In this document: piece by piece, positions 1-7,869 of the stretch
Layout of the letters: each line of letters starts with the position of its first letter
How positions within the stretch are numbered: the stretch's first letter is position 1
From: CAWUKT01 sp964352215
GTDB lineage: Bacteria; Bacteroidota; Bacteroidia; J057; JADKCL01
Length of the DNA: 64,000 bases
NCBI GenBank assembly: GCA_964352215.1
Contig: CAYGRE010000019.1
Location: 1 to 64,000, forward strand
Reading direction: 5' to 3'
The notes under the pieces: generated by a model
Databases searched by the model: none
The model's input: only the letters and a program-made list of their open reading frames with translations
What the model was told of the DNA's origin: nothing
Position numbers and translations under genes: made by a program

Positions 1-634
1 GGGACCTGGAGGGGGTTTTGGGAGGGATAGGATGAATTTTTGAGGAGAATATCAGGTAATATTTCTGGCGGTAAAGCAGAGGTTTGGCATTTGAAACTTG
101 CTTGTCCTGAATCTTCCCCAGTTCCTTTAAGGCTTTCTGTGAATCTGCGTGAGCGTTGGCAATCTTGTCATTTGTTTTAGAAAGCCCTCCCATTACTTGG
201 AAGTGTTTCTTTGACAACTCTTTGTATGCAGTGGTCATTTCTCCTTGGGCTGATATGAGGTTTTCGTGAGCCTTGGCCATTCTCTCTTGAACTTCAATCA
301 CCGCATTTCCCCTACTCTCTTGGCGCATTCTGGAACGATATTCCTCATGCTGATCGTGAATGAATTTATCAGGCGAAGCCTTATTAGTTTTGGTCCATCC
401 ATCTAAGTCAGCCCTACGCTTTAATAATTCGTAATCCAACAACTCTTGCGATATCCTTTCAAACTCGTGCCTACTTATTTTTTTATCTTTTTTATGAGGG
501 TTTAATTTCACCTGATATTTGTTCCAAACATCTTCTGGAAATGATCTGTGATTAGGAGGAAAGACTTCCCAAGCATTTAAAACTATTTTGTATTCTTCAA
601 TTTCTTGGGGGGTGCGGTAAAAAATATGCTCCAT
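1..634 (-). CDS. Partial hypothetical coiled-coil protein, runs off the window edge
   Basis: An open frame starts at an ATG at 634 on the minus strand and stays open for at least 211 codons to the window edge, so its C-terminus is missing. The product is hydrophilic. Its N-terminal half (MEHIFYRTPQEIEEYK) has no motif I recognise. The middle (about residues 110-190) is rich in Glu, Lys, Ala and Gln and looks like a coiled coil. There is no signal peptide or membrane segment in the visible part. It points away from the restriction cluster and may be another island gene. Function unknown; that it is a real gene is inferred from the long open frame and natural composition. Confidence 0.6.
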   Translation of the reverse strand, partial: MEHIFYRTPQEIEEYKIVLNAWEVFPPNHRSFPEDVWNKYQVKLNPHKKDKKISRHEFERISQELLDYELLKRRADLDGWTKTNKASPDKFIHDQHEEYRSRMRQESRGNAVIEVQERMAKAHENLISAQGEMTTAYKELSKKHFQVMGGLSKTNDKIANAHADSQKALKELGKIQDKQVSNAKPLLYRQKYYLIFSSKIHPIPPKTPSRS

Positions 635-878
635 AACATTTTCTTACGGCTCTATTGAATTCAGGTTTTCTTGACTTTTTTTTCACTCCCCGCCCCCTGA
701 ATCGAGACTAACAAATCCTCAAAAACAAGGCGACTTCACTGATAAAATGAAGCCGCTAATTGAGTATAATTTTCCCCGGTATCCCCTCATTCAACGTATC
801 AAAGGGTTCCGAAAAGGTTTCGTTATATCTATCCTTTTTTGACGCTAATTTTAGGTATAATTGATTCAGCCGATTCAA

Positions 879-1130
879 TTAATCCGTTTCTTCTTGGGCT
901 TCCTCAGTCAGGTAATCCTTTAATAGATCCCGATTGGAAATAACAATTGGGTTTCCTTCATCATCGTAAAGAGGATTCCCTTTTTCATCCGTTTCTTGCT
1001 TTGCATCGGGATCCTTTTCTCCCCAAATATGATTTTCAGGTTCCAGCCTGATAGCGGATTTTCGTCGTTCTCTTTCCTGCTTATAGCCCGAGGCTGACCA
1101 TTGTTTATTTGAGCGAATCCAATCATCCAT
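879..1130 (-). CDS. Small hypothetical protein, divergent from the restriction cluster
   Basis: 83 residues starting with MDDWIRSNKQW at the ATG at 1130; a TTG two codons upstream is less likely. The product is very hydrophilic and acidic, with a central segment (about residues 38-60) of Asp/Glu/Gly-rich turns and a C-terminal acidic helix (LLKDYLTEEAQEE). No known domain is recognised. It is divergent from the XRE regulator gene and shares the 1131-1221 spacer, so the palindrome there could also act on it. An imperfect hairpin (one mismatch in eight base pairs) directly follows its stop on the minus strand. Moderate confidence that it is real. Confidence 0.5.
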   Translation of the reverse strand: MDDWIRSNKQWSASGYKQERERRKSAIRLEPENHIWGEKDPDAKQETDEKGNPLYDDEGNPIVISNRDLLKDYLTEEAQEETD

Positions 1131-1170
1131 ATTCAACTATATAGAGAGGCTTGTTAAATCATGTCCAACA

Positions 1171-1187
1171 TATCACTAAATGTGATA
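1171..1187. promoter_or_regulatory. Palindromic operator candidate for the XRE regulator
   Basis: The arms TATCAC and GTGATA (1171-1176 and 1182-1187) form a perfect 6-bp inverted repeat with a 5-nt spacer. The site sits between two divergent genes, 35 nt upstream of the XRE start. Its size and dyad symmetry suit a dimeric helix-turn-helix repressor, so autoregulation is inferred. A TAACTTCC element at 1208-1215, only six nt before the ATG, may be a poor -7 box. Confidence 0.45.
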
Positions 1188-1221
1188 AAAACCCCAACCA
1201 AATTTCGTAACTTCCGTCCCT

Positions 1222-1419
1222 ATGAATCGCATCAAAGAAGTTCTGCATGCGAAAGGCATTAAACAAGTCTGGCTCGCTGAACAGCTGGGAAAGAGTTTCA
1301 ACATGGTCAACAGCTACGTACAAAACCGGCGGCAGCCGAGTTTGGAAGTATTGTACCAGATCGCTGAGATTCTGGATGTGGACGTAAAGGAATTGATTGT
1401 CTCGAACAAAGAACAATAG
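1222..1419 (+). CDS. XRE-family helix-turn-helix regulator of the restriction cluster
   Basis: 65 residues, nearly all one Cro/C1-type helix-turn-helix domain. MNRIKEVLHAKGIKQVWLAE is followed by a recognition helix region around SFNMVNSYVQNRRQPS (about 25-40) and a closing helix ending near DVDVKELI. It lies six nt before hsdM on the same strand, the usual place of a controller gene in restriction-modification loci. It probably binds the palindrome at 1171-1187 and regulates its own operon and perhaps the divergent small gene. The domain call is secure; the regulatory target is inferred from position. Confidence 0.85.
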   Translation: MNRIKEVLHAKGIKQVWLAEQLGKSFNMVNSYVQNRRQPSLEVLYQIAEILDVDVKELIVSNKEQ

Positions 1420-1425
1420 CCCTCT

Positions 1426-2994
1426 ATGACCAATGAGCAAATAAAGCAACTCGAAACCGAACTCTGGGACGCAGCCAACCAGCTACGTTCTACCTCCAAA
1501 CTGACAGCAGCTGAGTACAAGGATCCTATCCTGGGCTTGATCCTGCTTCGTTTCGCACAGAACCGCTACGAGGAGAAGAAGGTGGAGATTGAAGCTTCCA
1601 TTCCGGAAGGTCCACGGGGCAAACGGGCGCCCACAAAAGAAGATTTCACGGCTGCGGGCGTCATCATGCTCCCGGAGAAGGCGAAATACGACTATCTCGC
1701 CGATTTGCCAGAAAGTTCAGACATTGCTGAGGCCGTCAATGATGCCATGAAGATGATCGAGGATGAATACCCGGATCTGGCTGGCATACTTCCTCGCAGC
1801 TACCAGGAGATGGATGCAGACCTACTGAGGGGGCTAATCCGGATATTCAACAAAGATGCAGTACGCAATGCCACTGGAGATGTATTTGGAAGGATCTACG
1901 AGTTCTTCCTGATGAAATTCTCTATGATCGGAGCTGGTGCCCAGGAAGGCGGGGAATTCTTCACGCCTCCTTCACTGGTTGATTTGATCGTCAACATCAT
2001 CGAACCCAACCACGGCATCATCCATGACCCTGCGTGTGGCTCAGGTGGTATGTTTGTGCAAACGGGTTACTTCGTGCAGAGCCATACAAACAAAAGCGTC
2101 AACGAGGCCATTACCGTCTACGGTTCCGAACTCAAGCGGAATAACGCCAAACTCGCCAAGATAAACCTGGCCATTCATGGCATTGAAGGAAAGATCATAG
2201 AAAGCAACAGCTTTTATTCTGATCCTCACAACCTGGTCGGCAAATGTGATTTTGTAATGGCCAATCCGCCCTTCAACGTCAAGAAGATCGACAAGAGCAA
2301 AGATTTTGTGAAGGAAGATCCTCGCTTGCCATTTGGTGTACCCAAAAACGACAATGGTAACTATATGTGGATTCAGTACTTCCACAGTTACCTGAATGAA
2401 ACAGGCAGAGCCGGTTTTGTCATGGCAAGTTCTGCTGCGGATGCAGGCCACTCCGAAATGCTGATCCGAAAACAATTGGTGAATTCAGGAGATGTAGACG
2501 TAATTGTGGCGATCAGCAACAACTTCTTTTATACTCGTTCCCTGCCTTGTCACCTTTGGTTTTTTGACAAGGGTAAACCGGCAGAAAATAAGAATAGGGT
2601 TTTGATGATTGATGCAAGGAATGTATTCCGCAAAGTGAATTCTACCCTTAATGATTTTTCTCCGGAACAAATGGAAGGGTTGAATACAATTGTGAAAATG
2701 TACCGCGGCGAAACGGTTGATTTCAGGGATAATGATTGGCTGAAAAAGCAGTTTCCAAGTGGAAAATATGAAAATGTAGAGGGTTTGTGCAAGATCATCG
2801 ATATAAATGAAATCGCGGATCAGGAATACAGTTTGACCCCGGGTCGATATGTGGGAATAGCTGAAGTGATTGACATTAACTTTGATTACAAATCTGCCCT
2901 TGCGGATCTTACGCTTGAATTAAATCAATTAACGCAGGAAGCCCTTTCCTTGACTGACAAGATAAAGAAATCTACTGCATTCATAATCAATTAG
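1426..2994 (+). CDS. hsdM: Type I restriction-modification methyltransferase subunit HsdM
   Basis: 522 residues, a normal length for HsdM, the N6-adenine methyltransferase that with HsdS recognises and methylates the target site. The N-terminal helical HsdM domain (about 1-150) precedes a Rossmann methyltransferase domain with SAM-binding motif I (DPACGSGGMF, near residue 200) and catalytic motif IV (NPPF, near 280). The C-terminus (about 470-520) is a helical stretch expected to contact HsdS. One nt separates its TAG stop from the hsdS ATG, so the two are almost certainly cotranscribed. No broken motif is seen; it looks functional. Confidence 0.95.
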   Translation: MTNEQIKQLETELWDAANQLRSTSKLTAAEYKDPILGLILLRFAQNRYEEKKVEIEASIPEGPRGKRAPTKEDFTAAGVIMLPEKAKYDYLADLPESSDIAEAVNDAMKMIEDEYPDLAGILPRSYQEMDADLLRGLIRIFNKDAVRNATGDVFGRIYEFFLMKFSMIGAGAQEGGEFFTPPSLVDLIVNIIEPNHGIIHDPACGSGGMFVQTGYFVQSHTNKSVNEAITVYGSELKRNNAKLAKINLAIHGIEGKIIESNSFYSDPHNLVGKCDFVMANPPFNVKKIDKSKDFVKEDPRLPFGVPKNDNGNYMWIQYFHSYLNETGRAGFVMASSAADAGHSEMLIRKQLVNSGDVDVIVAISNNFFYTRSLPCHLWFFDKGKPAENKNRVLMIDARNVFRKVNSTLNDFSPEQMEGLNTIVKMYRGETVDFRDNDWLKKQFPSGKYENVEGLCKIIDINEIADQEYSLTPGRYVGIAEVIDINFDYKSALADLTLELNQLTQEALSLTDKIKKSTAFIIN

Positions 2995-2995
2995 T

Positions 2996-4261
2996 ATGGG
3001 CATTCAACTAAGAGATATTTGTGATTTTATAAATGGTGGAGCATGGTCCGAAAAAGAATATGTGGACTCTGGGGTTCCAGTGATCAAGGTTTCAAACTTG
3101 AAGAATGAGGGAATTCAAACTCACAATTTATCTCACCTTTCAGAAATTGGGGCGCAAAAGTATGAGAGAAACCTTTTGAGAGCAAAAGATGTGGTAATTG
3201 CAACTGTGGGTTCACATCCAAACCTTGTTAATTCCGCTGCAGGTCGATCAGTGATTATTTCAAAGAGTTTTGAAGGATATTTATTAAATCAAAATGCAGT
3301 TTGCGTTCGAACAAAGGAGAAGACTATCCTTGACCAGGGATATTTAGGGTATCTGACAAAAACAGGAAGATTTAAAGGATTCATTCAGAATAGAGGTAAA
3401 GGTGCTGCGAACCAAATGCGGATACCGATTGGAGCCATTAAGGATTTCGATCCCAGCCTTCCTCCCCTTACTACCCAGCGTAAAATCAACTCCATCCTCT
3501 CCACCTACGACCACCTGATTGAAAACAACCTCAAGCGCATCCAACTGCTGGAAGAAATGGCCCGCATAAACTATGAGGATTGGTTTGTGCGCATGCGCTT
3601 TCCGGGGCATGAGGATGCATTGATCAACCCCGAGACGGGGTTGCCAGAGGATTGGGAGGTGAAGAAGTTGAAACAGATAGCCAAGGTAAATCAAAAGAGT
3701 CTCAGAAAAGGGTTTACTGGAAAAATAAAATATGTTGATATCTCTTCAGTTAGTCCGGGTACTATTGAAGGATATTCAGAATTGAATTTTGAAGACGCTC
3801 CTGGACGGGCAAGGCGAGTCGTTACTCATAAGGATATTATTTGGTCCTGTGTGAGACCAAATCGAAGATCGCATTCTGTTATTTGGAATCCTCAGGAAAA
3901 CCTCATTGTTTCAACTGGATTCGCTGTTATTACTCCAGTGTCAATCCCCACATCTTACCTACTGCATTTTCTTACAGCCGATTCCTATGTTGGATATTTA
4001 ACCAATATGGCAGGAGGAGCTGCCTATCCAGCTGTAAAGCCAATTGATTTTGAGGATTCAGATGTAGTGGTACCATCCTTAATCCTTCTCCAAGAATATG
4101 ATTCAATCGTTTTGCCCATTTTGGATCTCATTGACAGCCTCAAAAAACAAATACCGTTATTGAAAGAAGCCCGCGACATTCTCCTTCCCCGCCTGATGAC
4201 GGGGATGATTGATGTAGATGAACTTGAAATTCCATTAGCTCATGAAGAACCCATTATATGA
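2996..4261 (+). CDS. hsdS: Type I restriction-modification specificity subunit HsdS
   Basis: 421 residues with the two-half architecture of HsdS. Target recognition domain 1 (about 1-155) is followed by a helical conserved region (SILSTYDHLIENNLKRIQLL, about 165-185) and a linker, then target recognition domain 2 (about 220-355) and a second helical spacer ending KEARDILLPRLMTG. It sets the DNA sequence recognised by the HsdM/HsdR complex. The first recognition domain is visibly more AT-rich than the conserved spacer, as usual when these domains are exchanged. The 3' end overlaps the HNH gene by 20 nt. No second hsdS copy or inverted repeat suggesting phase variation was seen. Confidence 0.93.
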   Translation: MGIQLRDICDFINGGAWSEKEYVDSGVPVIKVSNLKNEGIQTHNLSHLSEIGAQKYERNLLRAKDVVIATVGSHPNLVNSAAGRSVIISKSFEGYLLNQNAVCVRTKEKTILDQGYLGYLTKTGRFKGFIQNRGKGAANQMRIPIGAIKDFDPSLPPLTTQRKINSILSTYDHLIENNLKRIQLLEEMARINYEDWFVRMRFPGHEDALINPETGLPEDWEVKKLKQIAKVNQKSLRKGFTGKIKYVDISSVSPGTIEGYSELNFEDAPGRARRVVTHKDIIWSCVRPNRRSHSVIWNPQENLIVSTGFAVITPVSIPTSYLLHFLTADSYVGYLTNMAGGAAYPAVKPIDFEDSDVVVPSLILLQEYDSIVLPILDLIDSLKKQIPLLKEARDILLPRLMTGMIDVDELEIPLAHEEPII

Positions 4262-4742
4262 CCAACATCCGGATTATTTTATCCCTTCTAATCTGATGGA
4301 AAAGGAGAGCACCATTACCACCAAAATGAAAGGGATCTCCCTCCCAATGTTAAGCCAAAGGGCCGTGGAAAATATGTTTAGGGTGCTTTATTTCTCCAAT
4401 TACGATGGAAAAGTTCGCCACACAACCATCAACAACTACAAGCAAAGTGGTTATTTCAATTCTGCTGAATGGAGGATGTTGAAGAGATTTGCGACCTATG
4501 CGACGGGAAAACAAAAGGCTTTATATGGTGTGGAAGCCGTTAAGGCGATGAAGCGGGACAAATACACATGTGTCTTCCCAGGGTGTAAGATGCGAGATGT
4601 AAGGGCCTTGGAAATTGACCATAAAAAAGGAAGAAAAGACGATGAAGGAAACTTGCGGCCTGATTTCAGCATTGATGATTTTCAAACACTTTGTGCGAAC
4701 CACCATAAATTCAAAACTGCGGTGGAGGATCCACGATATTAA
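4242..4742 (+). CDS. HNH endonuclease-domain protein
   Basis: 166 residues. The C-terminal part (about 105-155) is an HNH (beta-beta-alpha metal) nuclease: a Cys pair (CVFPGC), then LEIDHKKGR carrying the metal-binding His, then LCANHHKFK. The N-terminal 90 residues are of unknown type and may bind DNA or a partner. The start overlaps hsdS by 20 nt, giving translational coupling inside the restriction operon. HNH proteins cut DNA, often nicked or modified DNA. Here it could be an extra nuclease of the type I or McrBC part, or an independent restriction enzyme. Domain call firm, role open. Confidence 0.82.
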   Translation: MKNPLYDQHPDYFIPSNLMEKESTITTKMKGISLPMLSQRAVENMFRVLYFSNYDGKVRHTTINNYKQSGYFNSAEWRMLKRFATYATGKQKALYGVEAVKAMKRDKYTCVFPGCKMRDVRALEIDHKKGRKDDEGNLRPDFSIDDFQTLCANHHKFKTAVEDPRY

Positions 4743-4754
4743 GCATAAGCAATA

Positions 4755-6551
4755 ATGGACTACTTTGACCTTAACAATTTCGGTTCCTATATCAAAGAAA
4801 TTGGAACCCCTTATGATCCCAAAAGCAAGGGGGCAAAGTTTTATTACGACACACGGTCCAAACTGGAATACTTAGCCAATAAAATTGCGAAAAATTTGGG
4901 TATCAGGATGGAATACAATTATTCTGAACAACCAAATAAGATGGCTGGCCAGGGAAAGGGATTTGTATTGAAGGAATATATTCTCGCTGGATTTATACCT
5001 CCAAATTTAAGCCAGGGAAAATCTATCTTTCTTAAGATCAGTCTTCATAAAATGCATGGGGGTTGGGTATTTGGTTTGGATATCGATGTTAATTTTAAGG
5101 ACAAAGGTAACCCATTTAACAAATACAGACGCAGGCTCCAAAAGGATGCAAACTGGAAAATTCCAATCAATGATTCATTTCCGGATAGCTGGGAAAGGTT
5201 GATACCTTTAGTTCAACCCATATTCCAAAATCAATTACAATATTTACAAGAATTTCTTTCAAGAAGATCAAAAATAGCTGGAATGCAAGAAATAATAGAA
5301 CTACTAAAAAGCAAAGGCCAGATTATTCTTCAAGGCCCCCCAGGGACTGGCAAAACTTACCTGGCAAAAGATCTTGCAGAATTTATGATCACTTCAAATG
5401 TAAGTACACAACGGGAAAAGAATGATGGAAAACAAAAAGAAAAACTTGAGGGTTCAGGTCAATTCGGACTTGTCCAATTTCACCCTTCCTATTCCTATGA
5501 GGACTTTGTTAGAGGGATTACGGCAAAAAGTGTTGACGGAAAAATAGCATATAAAGCAGAAAACAAAATCCTGGCCAGCTTTGCGAAAAAAGCGAAGGAA
5601 AACCTCCGTAAATCCAATTTGTCAATACAGGCATTAACCAAGGAGCAATGGGTATGGAAAAAATTCGACGACTTCAAGGCTACCATTCAAGAAGAATTAG
5701 ATGATAAAGGGGTCTTTATTGTGAATGATAAGGTGTCAATAAGTTCGATTTCTGACGATAGTTTCCGGTACTTTGGAAACAATTGGAAAGACCAAATAAT
5801 CTTCAACATGTCCTTTGATGACCTAATGCTGGGTTTTCATTCAAATGTTCAATCATCCGGAGAATTCAAAGCACTCGACGGGATCTCTCCCTCTGCTAAA
5901 GCGAGATTTACCTATTATTTCCTAATGATTCAAAAGTTTCAAGAATACATTGGGGAGGAATCCCCCCCAAGCCCATCTGGGGAAAGTGAGGAACGGAAGG
6001 ATTTCGTCCTTTTAATAGACGAAATCAACCGGGCTAACCTACCCTCTGTCCTGGGTGAATTGATATATGCTTTGGAATACAGGGGAGAAGCTGTTGATAC
6101 GATTTATAGTATCGACGGAGATTCGAAAATCTCCCTACCAGAGAACTTATACATTATTGGAACCATGAATACTGCTGATAGAAGCGTAGGGCATATTGAT
6201 TACGCAATAAAAAGGCGATTTGCATTTATTAATATCCCTCCTAAAGAGGCCCCCATTTTAAATGCTTCAGCAAAAGAATTGTTTAAGCTGGTTTCTGGCC
6301 TGTTCGTGAAAGAGGAAAACGGAGTCAATCAAAACTCTGGCTTTTTAGCCGTTGATTACGACTTCGAGGATGTCCAAATCGGACATAGCTATTTCATTCT
6401 AAAAGAGGGCTCAGAAGAGGAGCAAAAAAAGCAACTTGCAATGAGGTTGAGGTATGAGATAGTTCCGTTACTACGGGAATATGTCAAGGATGGGCTTTTA
6501 CTTGAGTCTGCCAAAACTGAAATTCAAAAAATCGAACGCTTTGGCCAATAA
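4755..6551 (+). CDS. mcrB: McrB-like GTPase of a modification-dependent restriction system
   Basis: 598 residues. The C-terminal two thirds is an McrB-type AAA+ motor: Walker A GPPGTGKT near residue 195, Walker B region LLIDEINRANLPSVLGEL near 420, and the McrB signature GTMNTADRSVGHIDYAIKRR near 470. McrB hexamers hydrolyse GTP, translocate on DNA and deliver the McrC nuclease to modified cytosine sites. The N-terminal 170 residues are a separate domain, presumably the reader of the modified base; it does not obviously match the E. coli reader. The gene follows the HNH gene by 12 nt and overlaps mcrC, so it belongs to the same transcript. Confidence 0.92.
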   Translation: MDYFDLNNFGSYIKEIGTPYDPKSKGAKFYYDTRSKLEYLANKIAKNLGIRMEYNYSEQPNKMAGQGKGFVLKEYILAGFIPPNLSQGKSIFLKISLHKMHGGWVFGLDIDVNFKDKGNPFNKYRRRLQKDANWKIPINDSFPDSWERLIPLVQPIFQNQLQYLQEFLSRRSKIAGMQEIIELLKSKGQIILQGPPGTGKTYLAKDLAEFMITSNVSTQREKNDGKQKEKLEGSGQFGLVQFHPSYSYEDFVRGITAKSVDGKIAYKAENKILASFAKKAKENLRKSNLSIQALTKEQWVWKKFDDFKATIQEELDDKGVFIVNDKVSISSISDDSFRYFGNNWKDQIIFNMSFDDLMLGFHSNVQSSGEFKALDGISPSAKARFTYYFLMIQKFQEYIGEESPPSPSGESEERKDFVLLIDEINRANLPSVLGELIYALEYRGEAVDTIYSIDGDSKISLPENLYIIGTMNTADRSVGHIDYAIKRRFAFINIPPKEAPILNASAKELFKLVSGLFVKEENGVNQNSGFLAVDYDFEDVQIGHSYFILKEGSEEEQKKQLAMRLRYEIVPLLREYVKDGLLLESAKTEIQKIERFGQ

Positions 6552-7860
6552 TGTACTCACATATTGGGAGCACTGTGGTGCGAATAGGAAATATCCAGTC
6601 TTTTTAAGAGAAATGGAGGTAGCTCTTTTGAGAAAAGCCCATCCCTACCAAAAAACCTTTAGAAAATTACACAAAGGAAAAGTCTCCGACCTTCCTTGTT
6701 TTACCATTGAGAAACACGAGACCAATGGTGATGAAAAACTCGAAATTAAAACGGGTTACTTTATCGGTGTCGATTGGTTGGATACCAATGATACTGCATT
6801 GTACGTAGCCCCAAAATTAAACTCTACTTCACAGGAGATTGATTTCGTAAAAATGCTTTTCTCAGCACTTCGTCACCCAGACGTGATGGATAAAGTCGAC
6901 CAATTGTTTGAAGTAAAGTGGGACCTTCCACCGGTACAGATTGAGCAAAAACAAGATCTTCTCACCCCCCTATTAGTGGTTGAGTTTTTGAGTCTATTAA
7001 AGGTCATTGTAAGAAAGGGGCTCAAAAAATCTTACTATAAAGTAGAAAAAAACCTGAATAGCCGGATCAAAGGAAAAATCTTGGTTGGGAAAAACCTAAA
7101 AACCAATGTAGTCAAGAACAGGGTTCTCAATACCTATTGCCAGTTTGAGGAATTTGGTATCAATAATAAGGAGAACCAACTCCTAAAGAAGGCATTAGTA
7201 TTTGTAAAGTCTTATCTCCCCACCTACTCAAAGCTAACCGGTGAGTTGCAGTTGCAGGATCTTTTCAATTATATCAACCCAGCATTTGCCAAGGTGGACC
7301 CAGAGATTGATCTTAATTCCATCAAGCAAACCAAGTACAACCCGTTTTACAAGGAGTATTCTCATGCAACTCGTCTTGCAAAACTAATTTTGAGACGCTT
7401 TGGGTACAATATCTCTAATACCGGAGACAAGGAGGTAAAAACACCTCCCTTTTGGATAGACATGAGCAAGCTGTTTGAGTTGTATGTCCTTGGCCTGCTC
7501 AAAGACCGATTCCAAAAGCAGGTTAAATATCAATTTTCAACCTATGGAAACGAGTTGGATTTCCTGCTCAACTCAGATGAATATAAAATGGTGATTGATG
7601 CCAAATACATCCCAAGATGGAAGGATAATCCCCTTCATGATAATTTAAGGCAAGTGAGTGGATACGCACGATTAGAAAGAGTCTATAATACATTGGGAAA
7701 AACTTATCCTGACAGCATTGATTGCTTGGTTATCTACCCTGAAAAGAATAATAGGAAGGATTTGAAAAACCTTCCGTTAAATGACGAACCCTTCAAAGTG
7801 CCGAAATATTTTGGCGTATACCAAATAGGGGTCGAATTACCCATGATTGGAATTCCATAA
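6481..7860 (+). CDS. mcrC: McrC-like nuclease subunit
   Basis: 459 residues, partner of McrB. The N-terminal part (about 30-250) matches the McrC scaffold that plugs into the McrB ring. The C-terminal part (about 330-400) carries a PD-(D/E)xK nuclease core: NELDFLL gives the acidic residue and VIDAKY the D-x-K. The ATG at 6481 overlaps mcrB by 71 nt, which is long; a TTG near 6540 would shorten the overlap and also fit, so the first 20 or so residues are uncertain. It lies nine nt before the methyltransferase-like gene, in the same operon. Confidence 0.9.
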   Translation: MSRMGFYLSLPKLKFKKSNALANNVLTYWEHCGANRKYPVFLREMEVALLRKAHPYQKTFRKLHKGKVSDLPCFTIEKHETNGDEKLEIKTGYFIGVDWLDTNDTALYVAPKLNSTSQEIDFVKMLFSALRHPDVMDKVDQLFEVKWDLPPVQIEQKQDLLTPLLVVEFLSLLKVIVRKGLKKSYYKVEKNLNSRIKGKILVGKNLKTNVVKNRVLNTYCQFEEFGINNKENQLLKKALVFVKSYLPTYSKLTGELQLQDLFNYINPAFAKVDPEIDLNSIKQTKYNPFYKEYSHATRLAKLILRRFGYNISNTGDKEVKTPPFWIDMSKLFELYVLGLLKDRFQKQVKYQFSTYGNELDFLLNSDEYKMVIDAKYIPRWKDNPLHDNLRQVSGYARLERVYNTLGKTYPDSIDCLVIYPEKNNRKDLKNLPLNDEPFKVPKYFGVYQIGVELPMIGIP

Positions 7861-7869
7861 AATTGAACA

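Noticed and set aside
2996..4261. Phase-variable hsdS with silent cassettes
   Set aside because: There is only one hsdS, with no inverted copy or recombinase nearby.
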